From positions 174,447 to 238,446 of the forward strand of contig NZ_WIXN01000004.1 of the NCBI RefSeq assembly GCF_010994035.1: 64,000 nucleotides of DNA, given 5' to 3'. Position 1 is the stretch's first letter, and each line of letters begins with the position of its first letter. The position numbers and the translations under genes are program-made. Positions 28,431-37,684 of the stretch are shown here, in pieces. Origin of the DNA: Virgibacillus aidingensis. Its GTDB lineage: Bacteria; Bacillota; Bacilli; Bacillales; Amphibacillaceae. The notes under the pieces are model-generated. The model saw only the letters and a program-made list of their open reading frames with translations, did no database searches and had not been told where the DNA came from.

Positions 28431-30299
28431 ATGTTGAACTACCTGCTTAAAAGCCGTCCCGGTCAGTTTTTGCTCACAGGTATTTTCTTCATTATACTAG
28501 GGTTTATTTTCATGCCCTTTGTTGATATCATCAGCCGGATTTCATTTTATGCTGCCATCTTCTTTTTAGGATTCTTTGCTGCAAAAAATGCCGTGGTGGA
28601 TACAGTAAAGTCAAAATCCCCTAATGTCGATTTGCTGATGATTTTAGCAGCAATTGGAGCTGTTATTATTAACTATGAATCGGAAGGGGCAGTATTATTA
28701 CTGATTTTTGCCGGAGCCGAAGTATTAGAAGATTACGCATCAAACAAATCAACGAAGGCCATCTCTGCATTAATGTCACAAGTCCCTTCCTCAGCACATG
28801 TTTTAAAAGAAAATGGCGAAATTGACAAGGTGCCTACGGAAGAATTGGGTTTAGGGGATATTGTGATAGTGTCAAAAGGAGATCAGATTCCGATTGACGG
28901 CTATACTGATCGGAAAACATTGATAAATGAATCGGCATTAACCGGGGAATCTGTTCCTGTAACGAAAGAAAAAGGGAATGAGGTTTTTGCAGGCACAATT
29001 AATGAGGGAAATGTCTTTTATCTGGAAGTAAACAAGTTAAGCAATGAAACCATTTTTTCCAATATAATCAGAATGGTGGAAGAAGCGCAAAACAGACCAT
29101 CTAAAGTTTCGAAATTTATTGATCGCATTGAATCCAAATATGTCATTGGGGTGCTGATCGGGGTTCCAATCTTTATTTTTATCCTGTATACCTTTAATGG
29201 TTTCACGTTTCAGGAAGCCTTTTACAGAGGGATGGTTATGTTAACTGTAGCGAGTCCATGTGCATTAGTGGCCTCAGCGACTCCTGCAACCTTGAGTGCC
29301 ATTAGCAACGGTGCAAGAAACGGTGTGTTATTTAAGGGCGGAGCAGCGATGGAGGCACTCAGTACGATGGATATTCTTTATAGTGATAAAACGGGCACAT
29401 TAACGCATGGAGCGTTTCAAGTGGTTGATTACGCAGCAGATGAGGATATATTAAAAGAAGTAGTGTATATGGAACAACAATCCAGTCACCCAATTGCTGA
29501 TGCGATTGTCAATACATTTAAAGATTTGGATCTGCATAGTGTTGACCGGACACAGCCAGTGGAAGAAGTAGCTGGTTCGGGAATGAGAAAAGGCGATATC
29601 ATGGTTGGAAAGCCGTCCGCTTTTAAGCTTTTTGTAGATCCCCATCAATACCTTAGTAAAGCAATAGAGGGAAATACAAATATTTTTGTGGGAAAAAATA
29701 ATCAGATTGCAGGCTACTTCTCACTTGCTGATCAAGTGCGCGAGGAGTCGGCCCATGCTGTTGCAGGATTCCAAAGAGAGGGTATTCAGGTTTCTTTGTT
29801 AACAGGAGATAATGAAACCGTAGCAAAGAAAGTTGCGGAAGAAGTAGGCATTGATGATTACGTTGCATCCTGTCTGCCAGAAGATAAAATCAGATATGTA
29901 AATGAAAGTCAGGAAAAAGATAAAGTTGTCGGAATGATCGGGGACGGTATTAACGATGCGCCGGCCCTTGCAAACGCGGATATAGGAATTGCAATGGGGA
30001 GCGGTTCATCGGTTGCCATGGAGTCTTCCGAAGTTGTCATTGTAAAAAACAATTTGGAGAAACTTTTTTACAGTTTTACATTGAGTCACAGATTAAACCG
30101 GATTATTGTTGGCAATGTCGTCTTTTCGGTTGGTGTTATTATCACACTGGTTATATTAAATATATTTGGTCTGTTAAATTTGCCGATGGCAGTGTTATTC
30201 CATGAAGGCTCTACTATTCTGGTAATATTGAATGGCCTTCGTTTATTGCGGCAAGGAAAAGAAGAAAAAACAAGACTGGAATCCCAACCTGTTTATTAG
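28431..30299 (+). CDS. pfeT: P1B-4-type metal efflux ATPase (PfeT/ZosA-like, ferrous iron or cobalt)
   Basis: A 622-residue P-type ATPase with no N-terminal metal-binding domain. Actuator motif TGESVP (171-176), transmembrane metal site SPC (275-277) in place of the CPC of Cu/Zn/Cd pumps, phosphorylated Asp319 in DKTGTLT, nucleotide-binding HP motif (SSHPIADAI), hinge GDGINDAPAL and HEGST in the last helix region. SPC plus HEG[S/G]T marks the P1B-4 class, whose members export Fe(II) or Co(II). The PerR box over its promoter fits the B. subtilis PfeT role of removing ferrous iron under peroxide stress. Single gene; 30300-30503 downstream holds nothing recognised. Confidence 0.88.
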   Translation: MLNYLLKSRPGQFLLTGIFFIILGFIFMPFVDIISRISFYAAIFFLGFFAAKNAVVDTVKSKSPNVDLLMILAAIGAVIINYESEGAVLLLIFAGAEVLEDYASNKSTKAISALMSQVPSSAHVLKENGEIDKVPTEELGLGDIVIVSKGDQIPIDGYTDRKTLINESALTGESVPVTKEKGNEVFAGTINEGNVFYLEVNKLSNETIFSNIIRMVEEAQNRPSKVSKFIDRIESKYVIGVLIGVPIFIFILYTFNGFTFQEAFYRGMVMLTVASPCALVASATPATLSAISNGARNGVLFKGGAAMEALSTMDILYSDKTGTLTHGAFQVVDYAADEDILKEVVYMEQQSSHPIADAIVNTFKDLDLHSVDRTQPVEEVAGSGMRKGDIMVGKPSAFKLFVDPHQYLSKAIEGNTNIFVGKNNQIAGYFSLADQVREESAHAVAGFQREGIQVSLLTGDNETVAKKVAEEVGIDDYVASCLPEDKIRYVNESQEKDKVVGMIGDGINDAPALANADIGIAMGSGSSVAMESSEVVIVKNNLEKLFYSFTLSHRLNRIIVGNVVFSVGVIITLVILNIFGLLNLPMAVLFHEGSTILVILNGLRLLRQGKEEKTRLESQPVY

Positions 30300-30503
30300 G
30301 GAAAAGTCATTTATTTTTCTAGGGCAAGTCGTGTACAACTTTGTGTTTCTTCATCAAGCAAAATTCAATGAATTTATAAAACAGCGTTCATGCCAGCACG
30401 GGGGCATACATCGAAGGATAAGGCGAATGTAGAAGTGCCAGTTAATGTTATCTCAATATGGATCATTGCAGCATTAAGATAATGTAGAAAAGGACGGTTA
30501 ACG

Positions 30504-30779
30504 ATGGACGAGAGAAAGAGAATGAGGAACAGAGACAAAAAAATATTTCAAATAGCCGTTGGGAGAGTCATTCGTAAAAGAAGGGTCTTCAAGGGGGAGA
30601 CCATGGAAGAACTGGCCTGGAATATCGGCATTGACTCCAAGCACCTCAATGCAATTGAACTCGGACATAAAGAAGTGGGCTCTTACATACTGGCACTGCT
30701 CCAAATAGAATTAGGATTCAACTCAGATGAATACTTACAGGAGTACAAACAAATGAAAGCAGAATGGAAAGAAGATTAA
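30504..30779 (+). CDS. Small XRE-type helix-turn-helix protein
   Basis: A 91-residue basic protein that is mostly one HTH_XRE domain: RVIRKRRVFKGETMEELAWNIGID, then SKHLNAIELGHKE, with the usual 'E-x-G' after the recognition helix. AAAGGA precedes the ATG. Such solitary XRE proteins are small repressors or relics of phage/toxin-antitoxin modules. No partner is visible; the following 440 bp carries only short frames. Confidence 0.75.
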   Translation: MDERKRMRNRDKKIFQIAVGRVIRKRRVFKGETMEELAWNIGIDSKHLNAIELGHKEVGSYILALLQIELGFNSDEYLQEYKQMKAEWKED

Positions 30780-31220
30780 AAGTACAGTCAACCAACTTCA
30801 AACAGCATGCCGAACATCACCTCTTCCAACATCTATCAGCTTCATCCATCTTCACATTCCCAACCCACGCCACAACAGACTTCAATTGCCACTGGATCTT
30901 TTTCAACCATATTGCACACATTCAAAAACAACAGAATCAAACACTCATTACTTTTAAAAATAATAGGCAGCTGCCACTGCCATTGTCCCATTACATATTC
31001 AAGAAACAATATGAACGGACCCTATCCTGCATGATTGGAGTAAAAGGGATTTATCGTTAAGCAGCAAAAAGCACACCAAAACCTTTTTAAAGGTGGTGTG
31101 CTTACTGGTCAGCAATAGGAAGAGATACGGATCCTTATGGAAAGACATCGAAAACTCAGAAGTGATGAAAGAACACAGCAAAGAGGATGAAGAAAATAGA
31201 AAATTAATAAGGGGAAATGC
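30780..31220. other. Intergenic stretch with hairpin
   Basis: No supported gene. AAGCACACC (31069-31077) and GGTGTGCTT (31095-31103) form a 9-bp hairpin with a T run on the minus strand, a possible terminator without an intact gene before it. Confidence 0.45.
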
Positions 31221-31221
31221 C

Positions 31222-31528
31222 ATGAATTCGGGAAAAAAAGTACGTTTTGATGATGCCATGCTGGAAAACATGGAAATGGAAACGAGTATATTTTCATCAG
31301 GAACTGGGAATTACCTTGCTTTCGGAGAAAAGGGACGGTATGTTTATCATACATATATTGGAGCTGGCAATGGATGAAGATGCCTTCTTTCCTGTTCAGG
31401 AATTAGCTTCCTTCAGCTTTGGTACAAAAGGAGAGATGAAGAATTTCGTTAAACGGCTGCCGGAAATGAGCGGATTGGAAATGCTTCTTCTGTTGAATCC
31501 ATTGCCGCGCACGACGGGGAAAAAGTAG
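31222..31528 (+). pseudogene. Decayed copy A of an unknown gene family
   Basis: A frame with AAGGGG 7 nt before its ATG (31222) encodes about 50 residues (LENMEMETSIFSSGTGNY ...) and stops at 31374. The continuation lies in the next frame (ILELAMDEDAFFPVQEL ... KRLPEMSGLEMLLLLNP) and ends at 31528, so one frameshift splits it near 31340. A second copy lies at about 33148-33310 and a third partial one at about 47965-48050. I do not recognise the family. Confidence 0.55.
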
Positions 31529-31607
31529 GGGATTCATGATTGCAAGCATAAGGTGATTTGCATTCTTCCAGAGTGATTTTATGTAAAGGATTTTTCGAAA
31601 GCCAGGC

Positions 31608-31630
31608 AAAAAGGGGGCTGTCTCGCCCCC
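31608..31630 (-). terminator. Terminator of the M28 peptidase gene
   Basis: GGGGGC and GCCCCC arms around a 6-nt loop; on the minus strand the stem is followed by CCTTTTTGCC-type T run (complement of 31608-31612). It lies 74 nt after the M28 stop. Confidence 0.85.
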
Positions 31631-31703
31631 AACAATCCCTGTTTTCATATGTGTTCCATGATGATAACCCCAATCGAGATTCATCACGCCATTTTTGTTT
31701 ATC

Positions 31704-32921
31704 TTACCGTTCCCATTCCTGGATCAGCAGATCGGACTCGTGACTGAGTTGTTCATATGCTTCTTCGGAAATCATTCCCTGATCTTTTTGATGATCAAGC
31801 AGTACTTGAAAACCGCCCATGTGCCTGATCACTTTTTCTACTTCCCCTTGGTTTTCATATTGGCCAACCGCTATTAAGTGAATCTGTAAAACGCGGATAG
31901 CTTCCGCATTATCAATTTCACCTTCTGCTTCAAGTTCCTCAATAGCAGTACGGATACCTTCTGCACTTGGCGGAGCAACCAGCTCGTGAACCAATTCAGT
32001 TAAAATTTGCGCGTAGTTTTTTATATGGCTGTCCATTCTCTCAGCAAGATTTTCCCGAATAAAGGCCATGTTGTCCCTGGCGGGGTTGTGCCAAATCGAG
32101 CCGAACTCTTCGGTTTGCGTATATCCATCAAGGGCGCCGATTTCCCAATTAGTAGACTCAAAGTATCCGATCGGGATGCCTGCATTTTCAAATGCGGCAT
32201 GGTCACTCCAGCTTCCCGTCGTTCCCTCAGGATAGTTCGGGTTTAGTCCGGGATTGATCTGCAGGTCAATGCCAAGGTTATCACTGATATCCAATGCCAT
32301 CTCCCTGATCGATCCGTCTGCTATTCCGCCGTGTACATACATATAATCGCCGGCTGCAAGACTATCCAAGTTAATCATCGCCATCGTGGATTCGATCTCT
32401 ATATCGGTCATTTCAGAGACGTAATAATGTGATCCGCGCAGCCCAACTTCCTCGGCACCAAAAGCGATAAAATGAATGGTGTAGGGGCTGTCCGCTGCCG
32501 CTGCTCTTTCAGCTGCCTCCAGCATGACACCGACACCTGACGCATTGTCATCCACCCCTTCGACATTGCGAACAGAGTCATAGTGAGCGCCAATAATGAT
32601 TTGCTTTTCAGTATCCAGATAGCCTTCTTTTGTCGCGATCACATTGGAAGATTCCTGTCCGTTGCTTCCAAAAATAAATGGCTGTACTTCAACGTCGTAG
32701 CCTAAGTCTTTAAATGTTTGGTATAGATAATCCCGGGCTTGTTCTTCACCACTCGTTCCGGCCACCCGTTCCCCGATTTCGTCAGCCAGGTGGGAAATGT
32801 GATCAAGCGCGATATCTCCGTAAGCCTGCTCACTTTGACCCTGTGCAGGGCTGCCTTGAGCCACGATTCCCAATAAAACTATGATACTCATAAAAGCATA
32901 TATGATTCGTTTTCCATACAT
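31704..32921 (-). CDS. Secreted M28 aminopeptidase with C-terminal FIMAH domain
   Basis: A 405-residue exported protein. Signal peptide about 1-29. The M28 domain has the full co-catalytic zinc set: His in IGAHYDS, bridging Asp in GVDDNASG, Glu pair in FGAEEVGLRGS, Asp in MINLDSL and His in SWSDHAAF. This is the signature of aminopeptidase Y/S-like enzymes that release N-terminal residues. The last 85 residues form the same FIMAH-type domain as the M14 and M6 peptidases here (VIRHMGGFQVLLDHQ ... LIQEWE). GAGGGTGG precedes the ATG. Decayed copies of one unknown gene lie on both sides. Confidence 0.9.
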   Translation of the reverse strand: MYGKRIIYAFMSIIVLLGIVAQGSPAQGQSEQAYGDIALDHISHLADEIGERVAGTSGEEQARDYLYQTFKDLGYDVEVQPFIFGSNGQESSNVIATKEGYLDTEKQIIIGAHYDSVRNVEGVDDNASGVGVMLEAAERAAAADSPYTIHFIAFGAEEVGLRGSHYYVSEMTDIEIESTMAMINLDSLAAGDYMYVHGGIADGSIREMALDISDNLGIDLQINPGLNPNYPEGTTGSWSDHAAFENAGIPIGYFESTNWEIGALDGYTQTEEFGSIWHNPARDNMAFIRENLAERMDSHIKNYAQILTELVHELVAPPSAEGIRTAIEELEAEGEIDNAEAIRVLQIHLIAVGQYENQGEVEKVIRHMGGFQVLLDHQKDQGMISEEAYEQLSHESDLLIQEWER

Positions 32922-33147
32922 TGTACCACCCTCTTTTCAAATTTTTATAGAAACTTTCTTCCCGTCCGTCCTGTTACACCTCCCGCAAAATATGTATCTA
33001 TATGTATCTATTAATTATATAACAAATCTATTTTTTGTCAATTTAGTATTTTGGGAATAATTGATGTGTTGATTTTGGTACAAACAGAGAATGGAGTTGG
33101 AAAAACATCGGGTCCTGTCCAATAAAAATGATTCATTGGCAGGGCTA

Positions 33148-33310
33148 AAAGCTGCTGGAAGAGGAAGATGCCTTCTATCCCATTCGGGAATTAGCTTCCT
33201 TCAGCTTTGGTAGGGAGAGATGAAAGATTTCGTTAAACGGTTGCCGGATATGAGCGGAATGGAGGTGCTTTTGTTGCTGAATCCACTGTCTCGGGTGGAG
33301 CAGGTGTTGG
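33148..33310 (+). pseudogene. Decayed copy B of the unknown gene family
   Basis: Aligns closely with 31365-31512 (shared stretches GGAATTAGCTTCCTTCAGCT and TTTCGTTAAACGG). A 4-base deletion relative to copy A (GGTACAAAAGGAG versus GGTAGGGAG) breaks the frame. Only the 3' half of the gene is present. Confidence 0.6.
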
Positions 33311-33358
33311 TAACAAAGGACAATACACATTCGGGGCATATGATGTAAACTAAGGCTG

Positions 33359-33566
33359 TTCTTCTATTAAACAGTTCAATTGATTTTTTTGCAGGTTTTA
33401 GGCATTAGAGCATATCTATTAACCAATTCTATGGATTTTATTGCTGCTATTGGGTTTTAGGACACTTCTAATTACCACTTCCATGAATTTTTCCCCTGCT
33501 TTTGGGTTTTAGAGCACTTCTAATTACCACTTCCATAAATTTTTCCCCTGCTTTTGGGTTTTAGAG
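33359..33566. repeat. Four tandem copies of a 52-bp repeat
   Basis: Units 33359-33410, 33411-33462, 33463-33514 and 33515-33566. The last two differ at very few positions; the first two are more diverged. Each unit ends in GGTTTTAG followed by two to five bases. No open frame runs through them, and no such repeat is seen elsewhere in the window. Confidence 0.85.
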
Positions 33567-33818
33567 TGCTAGAAAGTTTCGGCTGCAGCAGGATACATAA
33601 AGCGGTGCGCGTGTTGTCCCAATCTTTCTGTTTACTGAACAGTTTCTATTCTTCAAAGGGAAATATGCATCACCCTTTTAAGTTCTTTATTACTTGTGAT
33701 ATCCTTTCATTTACCAATAAACAGTTCAACTCATAGTTTTCCAATTGTTATGATATAGTATCCCCACTAGTTAGTAATAGGGATACTACATCACTTTTAC
33801 AGACTGCGGCGGCATTTC

Positions 33819-35027
33819 TTACAATTTTTCACCCTTCTGCAGGATAGGTACATCGACTTCAATCGTATTAGGGTATTTGATACCAGCTCCCGTGTTCAAT
33901 ACCACTACTCGTTCATCATGTTTAATCCAATTTTGTTCCCGTAATTTTCTAGCCGCAACAAATGCTGCTGCACCCTCAGGGCAGACAAAAGCACCCTCGG
34001 TGGCTGCCACAATACTTAGCTCTTTTAAAATGTCATCATCACTAACAGATATTGCACAACCGTTTGTTTTCCTGATAGCATCTAAAATCAAAAAATCGCC
34101 AAGAGCTTTAGCCACATTGATACCAAATGCAACAGTCGAAGCATCTTCCCAAGGATCTGCGCTTGATTTTCCTTCTTCCCAAGCCTTCACTATAGGTGCA
34201 CACCCCTCGGATTGAACAGCAACTAACCTTGGCATCTTCCCCTCATCTATCCATCCTAACTCCTGCAATTCATGAAAAGCTTTATCAATCCCAATTAATC
34301 CAACTCCTCCCCCCGTCGGGTAAAGAATGACATCAGGAACCTCCCAATTAAACTGCTCAGCTATTTCAAGTCCCATTGTTTTCTTACCCTCAATTCGATA
34401 GGGTTCTTTTAGTGTAGAAGCATCATATAAATTATAATCATTTACAGCTTGACCAACGATTTTTCCTGCATCACCGATTAAGCCATCCACAAGATAGAGG
34501 TCAGCTCCTGCGGCAACACATTCTTTCCTGGTTATTTCCGGTGCATCAGTTGGCATTACAATAGTTGAATTAATATCCGCTTGTGCGCAGTATAATGACC
34601 AGGCTGCTCCAGCATTTCCATTAGTAGGCATAGCCAATTTCCCTACACCTAATTCTTTGGCTTTAGATACCCCTACAGCAGCTCCTCTTGATTTAAATGA
34701 GCCTGATGGAATTAAGCCTTCATCCTTCATAAATAAGTTAGGAATTCCCATTTGTTTCCCTATTTTATTCATATAAAGCATTGGAGTCATGCCCTCACCT
34801 AATGTGGCCACATATTGCGGATCTTCAACTGGTAATAATTCATGATAACGCCATAAATCCGGAGCACGTCCAACCAAATCCTCTCGTTTAAAAGCTTCTT
34901 TTAGTTCATTTATTTTGTAAGAAACAAGCAATGGTGATCCACATTCACATAACTGGTTTACTTCCTTTGTACTATAAATATTTTCGCACTTTGGACAATA
35001 TAAATGAGATACATAGCTATAAGTCAT
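33819..35027 (-). CDS. PLP-dependent enzyme of the threonine synthase family
   Basis: A 402-residue fold-type II PLP enzyme. It opens with a zinc-ribbon-like segment (CPKCENIYS ... CECG), then TLGEGMTPM, the PLP lysine in SGSFKSRGAAVG, the phosphate-binding glycine loop PTGGGVGLIG and the substrate loop TNGNAGAA. Family members include threonine synthase and the related cysteate synthase of methanogens. No homoserine kinase or dehydrogenase gene is adjacent, as would be usual for a threonine operon. Its position after a sulfosugar operon makes a sulfonate-linked role worth testing, but plain threonine synthase is equally possible. GGAGGG precedes the ATG. Confidence 0.8.
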   Translation of the reverse strand: MTYSYVSHLYCPKCENIYSTKEVNQLCECGSPLLVSYKINELKEAFKREDLVGRAPDLWRYHELLPVEDPQYVATLGEGMTPMLYMNKIGKQMGIPNLFMKDEGLIPSGSFKSRGAAVGVSKAKELGVGKLAMPTNGNAGAAWSLYCAQADINSTIVMPTDAPEITRKECVAAGADLYLVDGLIGDAGKIVGQAVNDYNLYDASTLKEPYRIEGKKTMGLEIAEQFNWEVPDVILYPTGGGVGLIGIDKAFHELQELGWIDEGKMPRLVAVQSEGCAPIVKAWEEGKSSADPWEDASTVAFGINVAKALGDFLILDAIRKTNGCAISVSDDDILKELSIVAATEGAFVCPEGAAAFVAARKLREQNWIKHDERVVVLNTGAGIKYPNTIEVDVPILQKGEKL

Positions 35028-35231
35028 ACAAACCCTCCAAATTTTGTTCTCGGTTTTCCCACAGATCTGAATTAGATGTGGTTACTGCTACAGCACCTGT
35101 CAAAACCCTTCATATCCTTGACAGCAGCTAATATTCCAGTTAACTTTTCCAAACATGTTTCCCCCTGTTCAATAACTATGCTTATTATGACATGTATCTT
35201 TTACTGCTTTGCCCATTGTATATCAATATCT

Positions 35232-36134
35232 TTATACGCCCATTGTAAAAAAGATTACAATTGGTATTGTTACCAAGCTCATGATTGTGGAGATTAAAGT
35301 GGCACTCGATACATTTTGTGATTCCACTTTAAACTGAATTGCATACATGGTTGTATTAGCGGCTGTAGGAGTTGCAGCCATAATAATCATAATTTGTTTG
35401 GACATCTCATCAATTGGCATAGTCAACACAATAAGTGCAGCAATTATGGGAGCTGTAACCAGTTTTAATGTGAGAGCTGTAGATAACTTTTTCCAATCAA
35501 CTTTTTGGATGGTTATATTTGCGAGTTGCATTCCTAAAGTTACCATTATAGTAGGTATGGCAGCGTCTGCAATAATATCAATTCCATTTTTAATATTTCC
35601 AAGTGGAATTTCCAGCAAATTAAAGGCAACCCCTAATATTGCACCATAAACCATAGGCAATCTTCTAACTGCCTTTAAGGCTGCCTTTACCCCGTCATGA
35701 TCTGGGCTCCCTTTTGCTGCATAATAAACACCTAACGTACTCATTAATAATTGCTGTATCACCATGAGTACAATAGCTATCTTCATTCCCTCGACACCAA
35801 ATAAAAAGAGAACCAGCGGTGTTCCATAGTTACCGTTATTCATGAAGGCACTTGAAAGCACAAGTCCACAACGTTGTTGTTCCGAATACCCGAAAACCTT
35901 TGATAAAATATTTACTATTAAAATAATAGCAATACAAAGTCCAAGCATATAAATTATCATATAACTATAAGAAACATTTATAGATTGTTCATAAAAAGTC
36001 CGAAACACGAGAAAGGGAACTAGTATGTATAAAGCAAACTTTGATATCACTTGAGTTTCTAACCGTAAAAGACGCTGAGCAATAAATCCAATACCAAACA
36101 CAAAAACAATTGGTAACAAGATTGTAAATATCAA
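35232..36134 (-). CDS. AEC-family transporter (auxin efflux carrier type)
   Basis: A 300-residue membrane protein with about ten hydrophobic segments in the AEC arrangement. Bacterial members (e.g. malate/malonate carriers) move organic acids. It starts at TTG, with GGAGAGCGGAG upstream. It lies between the aldehyde dehydrogenase of the SQ locus (terminator at 36178-36205 in between) and the threonine-synthase-like gene, both on the same strand. If linked to the SQ locus it is a candidate exporter for sulfolactate, the end product expected here; this is inference from position and from the acid preference of the family. Confidence 0.82.
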   Translation of the reverse strand: MIFTILLPIVFVFGIGFIAQRLLRLETQVISKFALYILVPFLVFRTFYEQSINVSYSYMIIYMLGLCIAIILIVNILSKVFGYSEQQRCGLVLSSAFMNNGNYGTPLVLFLFGVEGMKIAIVLMVIQQLLMSTLGVYYAAKGSPDHDGVKAALKAVRRLPMVYGAILGVAFNLLEIPLGNIKNGIDIIADAAIPTIMVTLGMQLANITIQKVDWKKLSTALTLKLVTAPIIAALIVLTMPIDEMSKQIMIIMAATPTAANTTMYAIQFKVESQNVSSATLISTIMSLVTIPIVIFFTMGV

Positions 36135-36177
36135 TGACTCCGCTCTCCTTATTTTACATACCCTTAATTATAAAGGT

Positions 36178-36205
36178 AAAAAGAGGGGCCCGTATAAGGG
36201 CTCCT
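36178..36205 (-). terminator. Terminator after the aldehyde dehydrogenase gene
   Basis: AGGGGCCC (36184-36191) and GGGCTCCT (36198-36205) pair with one G-T; on the minus strand CTTTTT follows. It lies 8 nt after the stop, closing the SQ gene group. Confidence 0.78.
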
Positions 36206-36212
36206 ATCCATT

Positions 36213-37649
36213 CTAAAGATTAAAAACAATTAATCGTTCTTCTGTCATTTCTTCCATTGCGTATTTTGGACCTTCTTTTCCCGATCCGCTCTTTTTCACA
36301 CCGCCATAAGGCATATGATCGACTCGGTATCCGGATGTGTCATTCACAATAAGCCCGCCAACTTCAATTTTTTTCGCAGCTTTCATTGCAAAGTCAAGGC
36401 TATTTGTAAAAAGTCCAGCTTGCAGGCCGTACTCTGAAGCATTTACACGGGAAATGACCTCTTCTTCATCACGGTATGTGTTAATTGCAACAACTGGACC
36501 AAATACTTCGTCACGACATACCTTCATATCATCTTTTACGTTAGTAAGAATGGTAGGCAGATAAAAAACACCATCTCGTTTTCCACCTGTCTCTACAACA
36601 GCCCCTTGCTCGACAGCCTCGTTCACCCAACCCTCAACTCGAATTGCCTCTTTTTCAGCAATCATAGGTCCAATATTCGTTGATGGATCTTTCGGATCAC
36701 CTACAACGAGCGCTTCCGTTACTTTTTTCATTTTTGAAAGGAATCTTTCATAAATATCTTCATGAACATAGACACGCTGAACTGAGATACAAACTTGACC
36801 AGCGTTGTTAAAACTTTTCTGAGCAGTAAGTGTTGCACTATGTTCTATGTCAGTATCTTTATGAACAATTGTCGCGGAATTATTTCCAAGCTCTAACGTA
36901 ACTTTTCGAATTCCAGCCCTTTCGCGGATGATCTGTCCAACCCTCGGACTTCCTGTAAAGGTGAACATGTTAACATTGTTATTTGATGTCAACCACTCAC
37001 CGATCTGTGAACCTTTCCCTGTCACTACATTCAAGCGACCAGCTGGCAACCCGGCAGCTTCAAAAATTTCCGCCAACATAAGAGCAGAAAGTGGTGTTAC
37101 CTCTGCCGGTTTTAAAACTACACTATTCCCTGAAGCTATTGCTGGACCTACTTTATGACATACTAGATTCAAAGGAACATTGAAAGGGGTGATAGCTGCA
37201 ATAACACCGACTGGAACTCTTAATGTCATTGCCTGGCGATTCTCAGAACCAGGTGCAGCTTCTACTGGAACACCTTCTCCACTTATACGTTTAGCTTCCT
37301 CTGCTGAATTTTCAAGGGTAAGTGCTGCGCGTCCAACTTCTCCTCTAGATTCTTCAATAGGCTTTCCTACCTCTTCAGCCAAAACTAACGCCAATTCTTC
37401 CTGTCTTTCAATTAGGCCCTCTGCAGCTTTTTTTAGTATTGTATAGCGCTCATACGGTGAAAAAGGGGAATCCAGTGATTCTTTTGCAGCTTTTACAGCA
37501 TCTTCAATATCCCCTTTGTCTGCAACTGAGGTTTTTGCGATTGATTCCTGTGTATACTTATTTATTACTTCACTAGTATTCTGCTTTTCCCGCCATTCTC
37601 CCTGAATGTATAAGCCATAAGTTGGACTTGAAATCTTTGTAGTAGTCAT
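36213..37649 (-). CDS. Aldehyde dehydrogenase, probable sulfolactaldehyde dehydrogenase
   Basis: A 478-residue NAD(P)-dependent aldehyde dehydrogenase. NAD site FTFTGSPRVGQII, general base Glu in VTLELGNNSA and nucleophile Cys in NNAGQVCISVQRVYV. Its place directly after the aldolase gene in an SQ operon points to oxidation of 3-sulfolactaldehyde (the C3 sulfonate released by the aldolase) to 3-sulfolactate, as done by GabD-like or SlaB-type enzymes in known SQ pathways. The specific substrate is inferred from context; ordinary glyceraldehyde or lactaldehyde dehydrogenases share the fold. A perfect palindrome at 37669-37684 precedes its GGAGG site. Confidence 0.88.
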   Translation of the reverse strand: MTTTKISSPTYGLYIQGEWREKQNTSEVINKYTQESIAKTSVADKGDIEDAVKAAKESLDSPFSPYERYTILKKAAEGLIERQEELALVLAEEVGKPIEESRGEVGRAALTLENSAEEAKRISGEGVPVEAAPGSENRQAMTLRVPVGVIAAITPFNVPLNLVCHKVGPAIASGNSVVLKPAEVTPLSALMLAEIFEAAGLPAGRLNVVTGKGSQIGEWLTSNNNVNMFTFTGSPRVGQIIRERAGIRKVTLELGNNSATIVHKDTDIEHSATLTAQKSFNNAGQVCISVQRVYVHEDIYERFLSKMKKVTEALVVGDPKDPSTNIGPMIAEKEAIRVEGWVNEAVEQGAVVETGGKRDGVFYLPTILTNVKDDMKVCRDEVFGPVVAINTYRDEEEVISRVNASEYGLQAGLFTNSLDFAMKAAKKIEVGGLIVNDTSGYRVDHMPYGGVKKSGSGKEGPKYAMEEMTEERLIVFNL

Positions 37650-37668
37650 TTATTCATCATCCTCCTAT

Positions 37669-37684
37669 GTTATAACGTTATAAC
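37669..37684. promoter_or_regulatory. 16-bp palindrome before the aldehyde dehydrogenase gene, operator candidate
   Basis: GTTATAAC directly repeated, each half itself a palindrome, overlapping the aldolase stop. On the minus strand it reads as AAAAGGTTATAAC, and AAAAGGTTA recurs in the operator-like repeat at 40613-40642, so the local GntR protein may bind both. Confidence 0.5.

Larger units (their letters stand above)
32922..33818. other. Repeat-rich intergenic region
   Basis: Contains decayed copy B of the unknown gene (about 33148-33310), a 52-bp tandem repeat (33359-33566) and a hairpin TAGTATCCCC/AGGGATACTA near 33757-33789 that may end the threonine-synthase-like transcript. No intact gene. 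Confidence 0.6.

Noticed and set aside
30764..31060. 98-codon plus-strand frame overlapping the XRE gene end
   Set aside because: Low-complexity composition, no ribosome binding site and no family match.
33359..33566. CRISPR array
   Set aside because: The units are directly adjacent without spacers, and no cas gene is near.
36337..37446. Long plus-strand frames opposite the aldehyde dehydrogenase gene
   Set aside because: They mirror a strongly conserved gene on the other strand; their translations show no domains.
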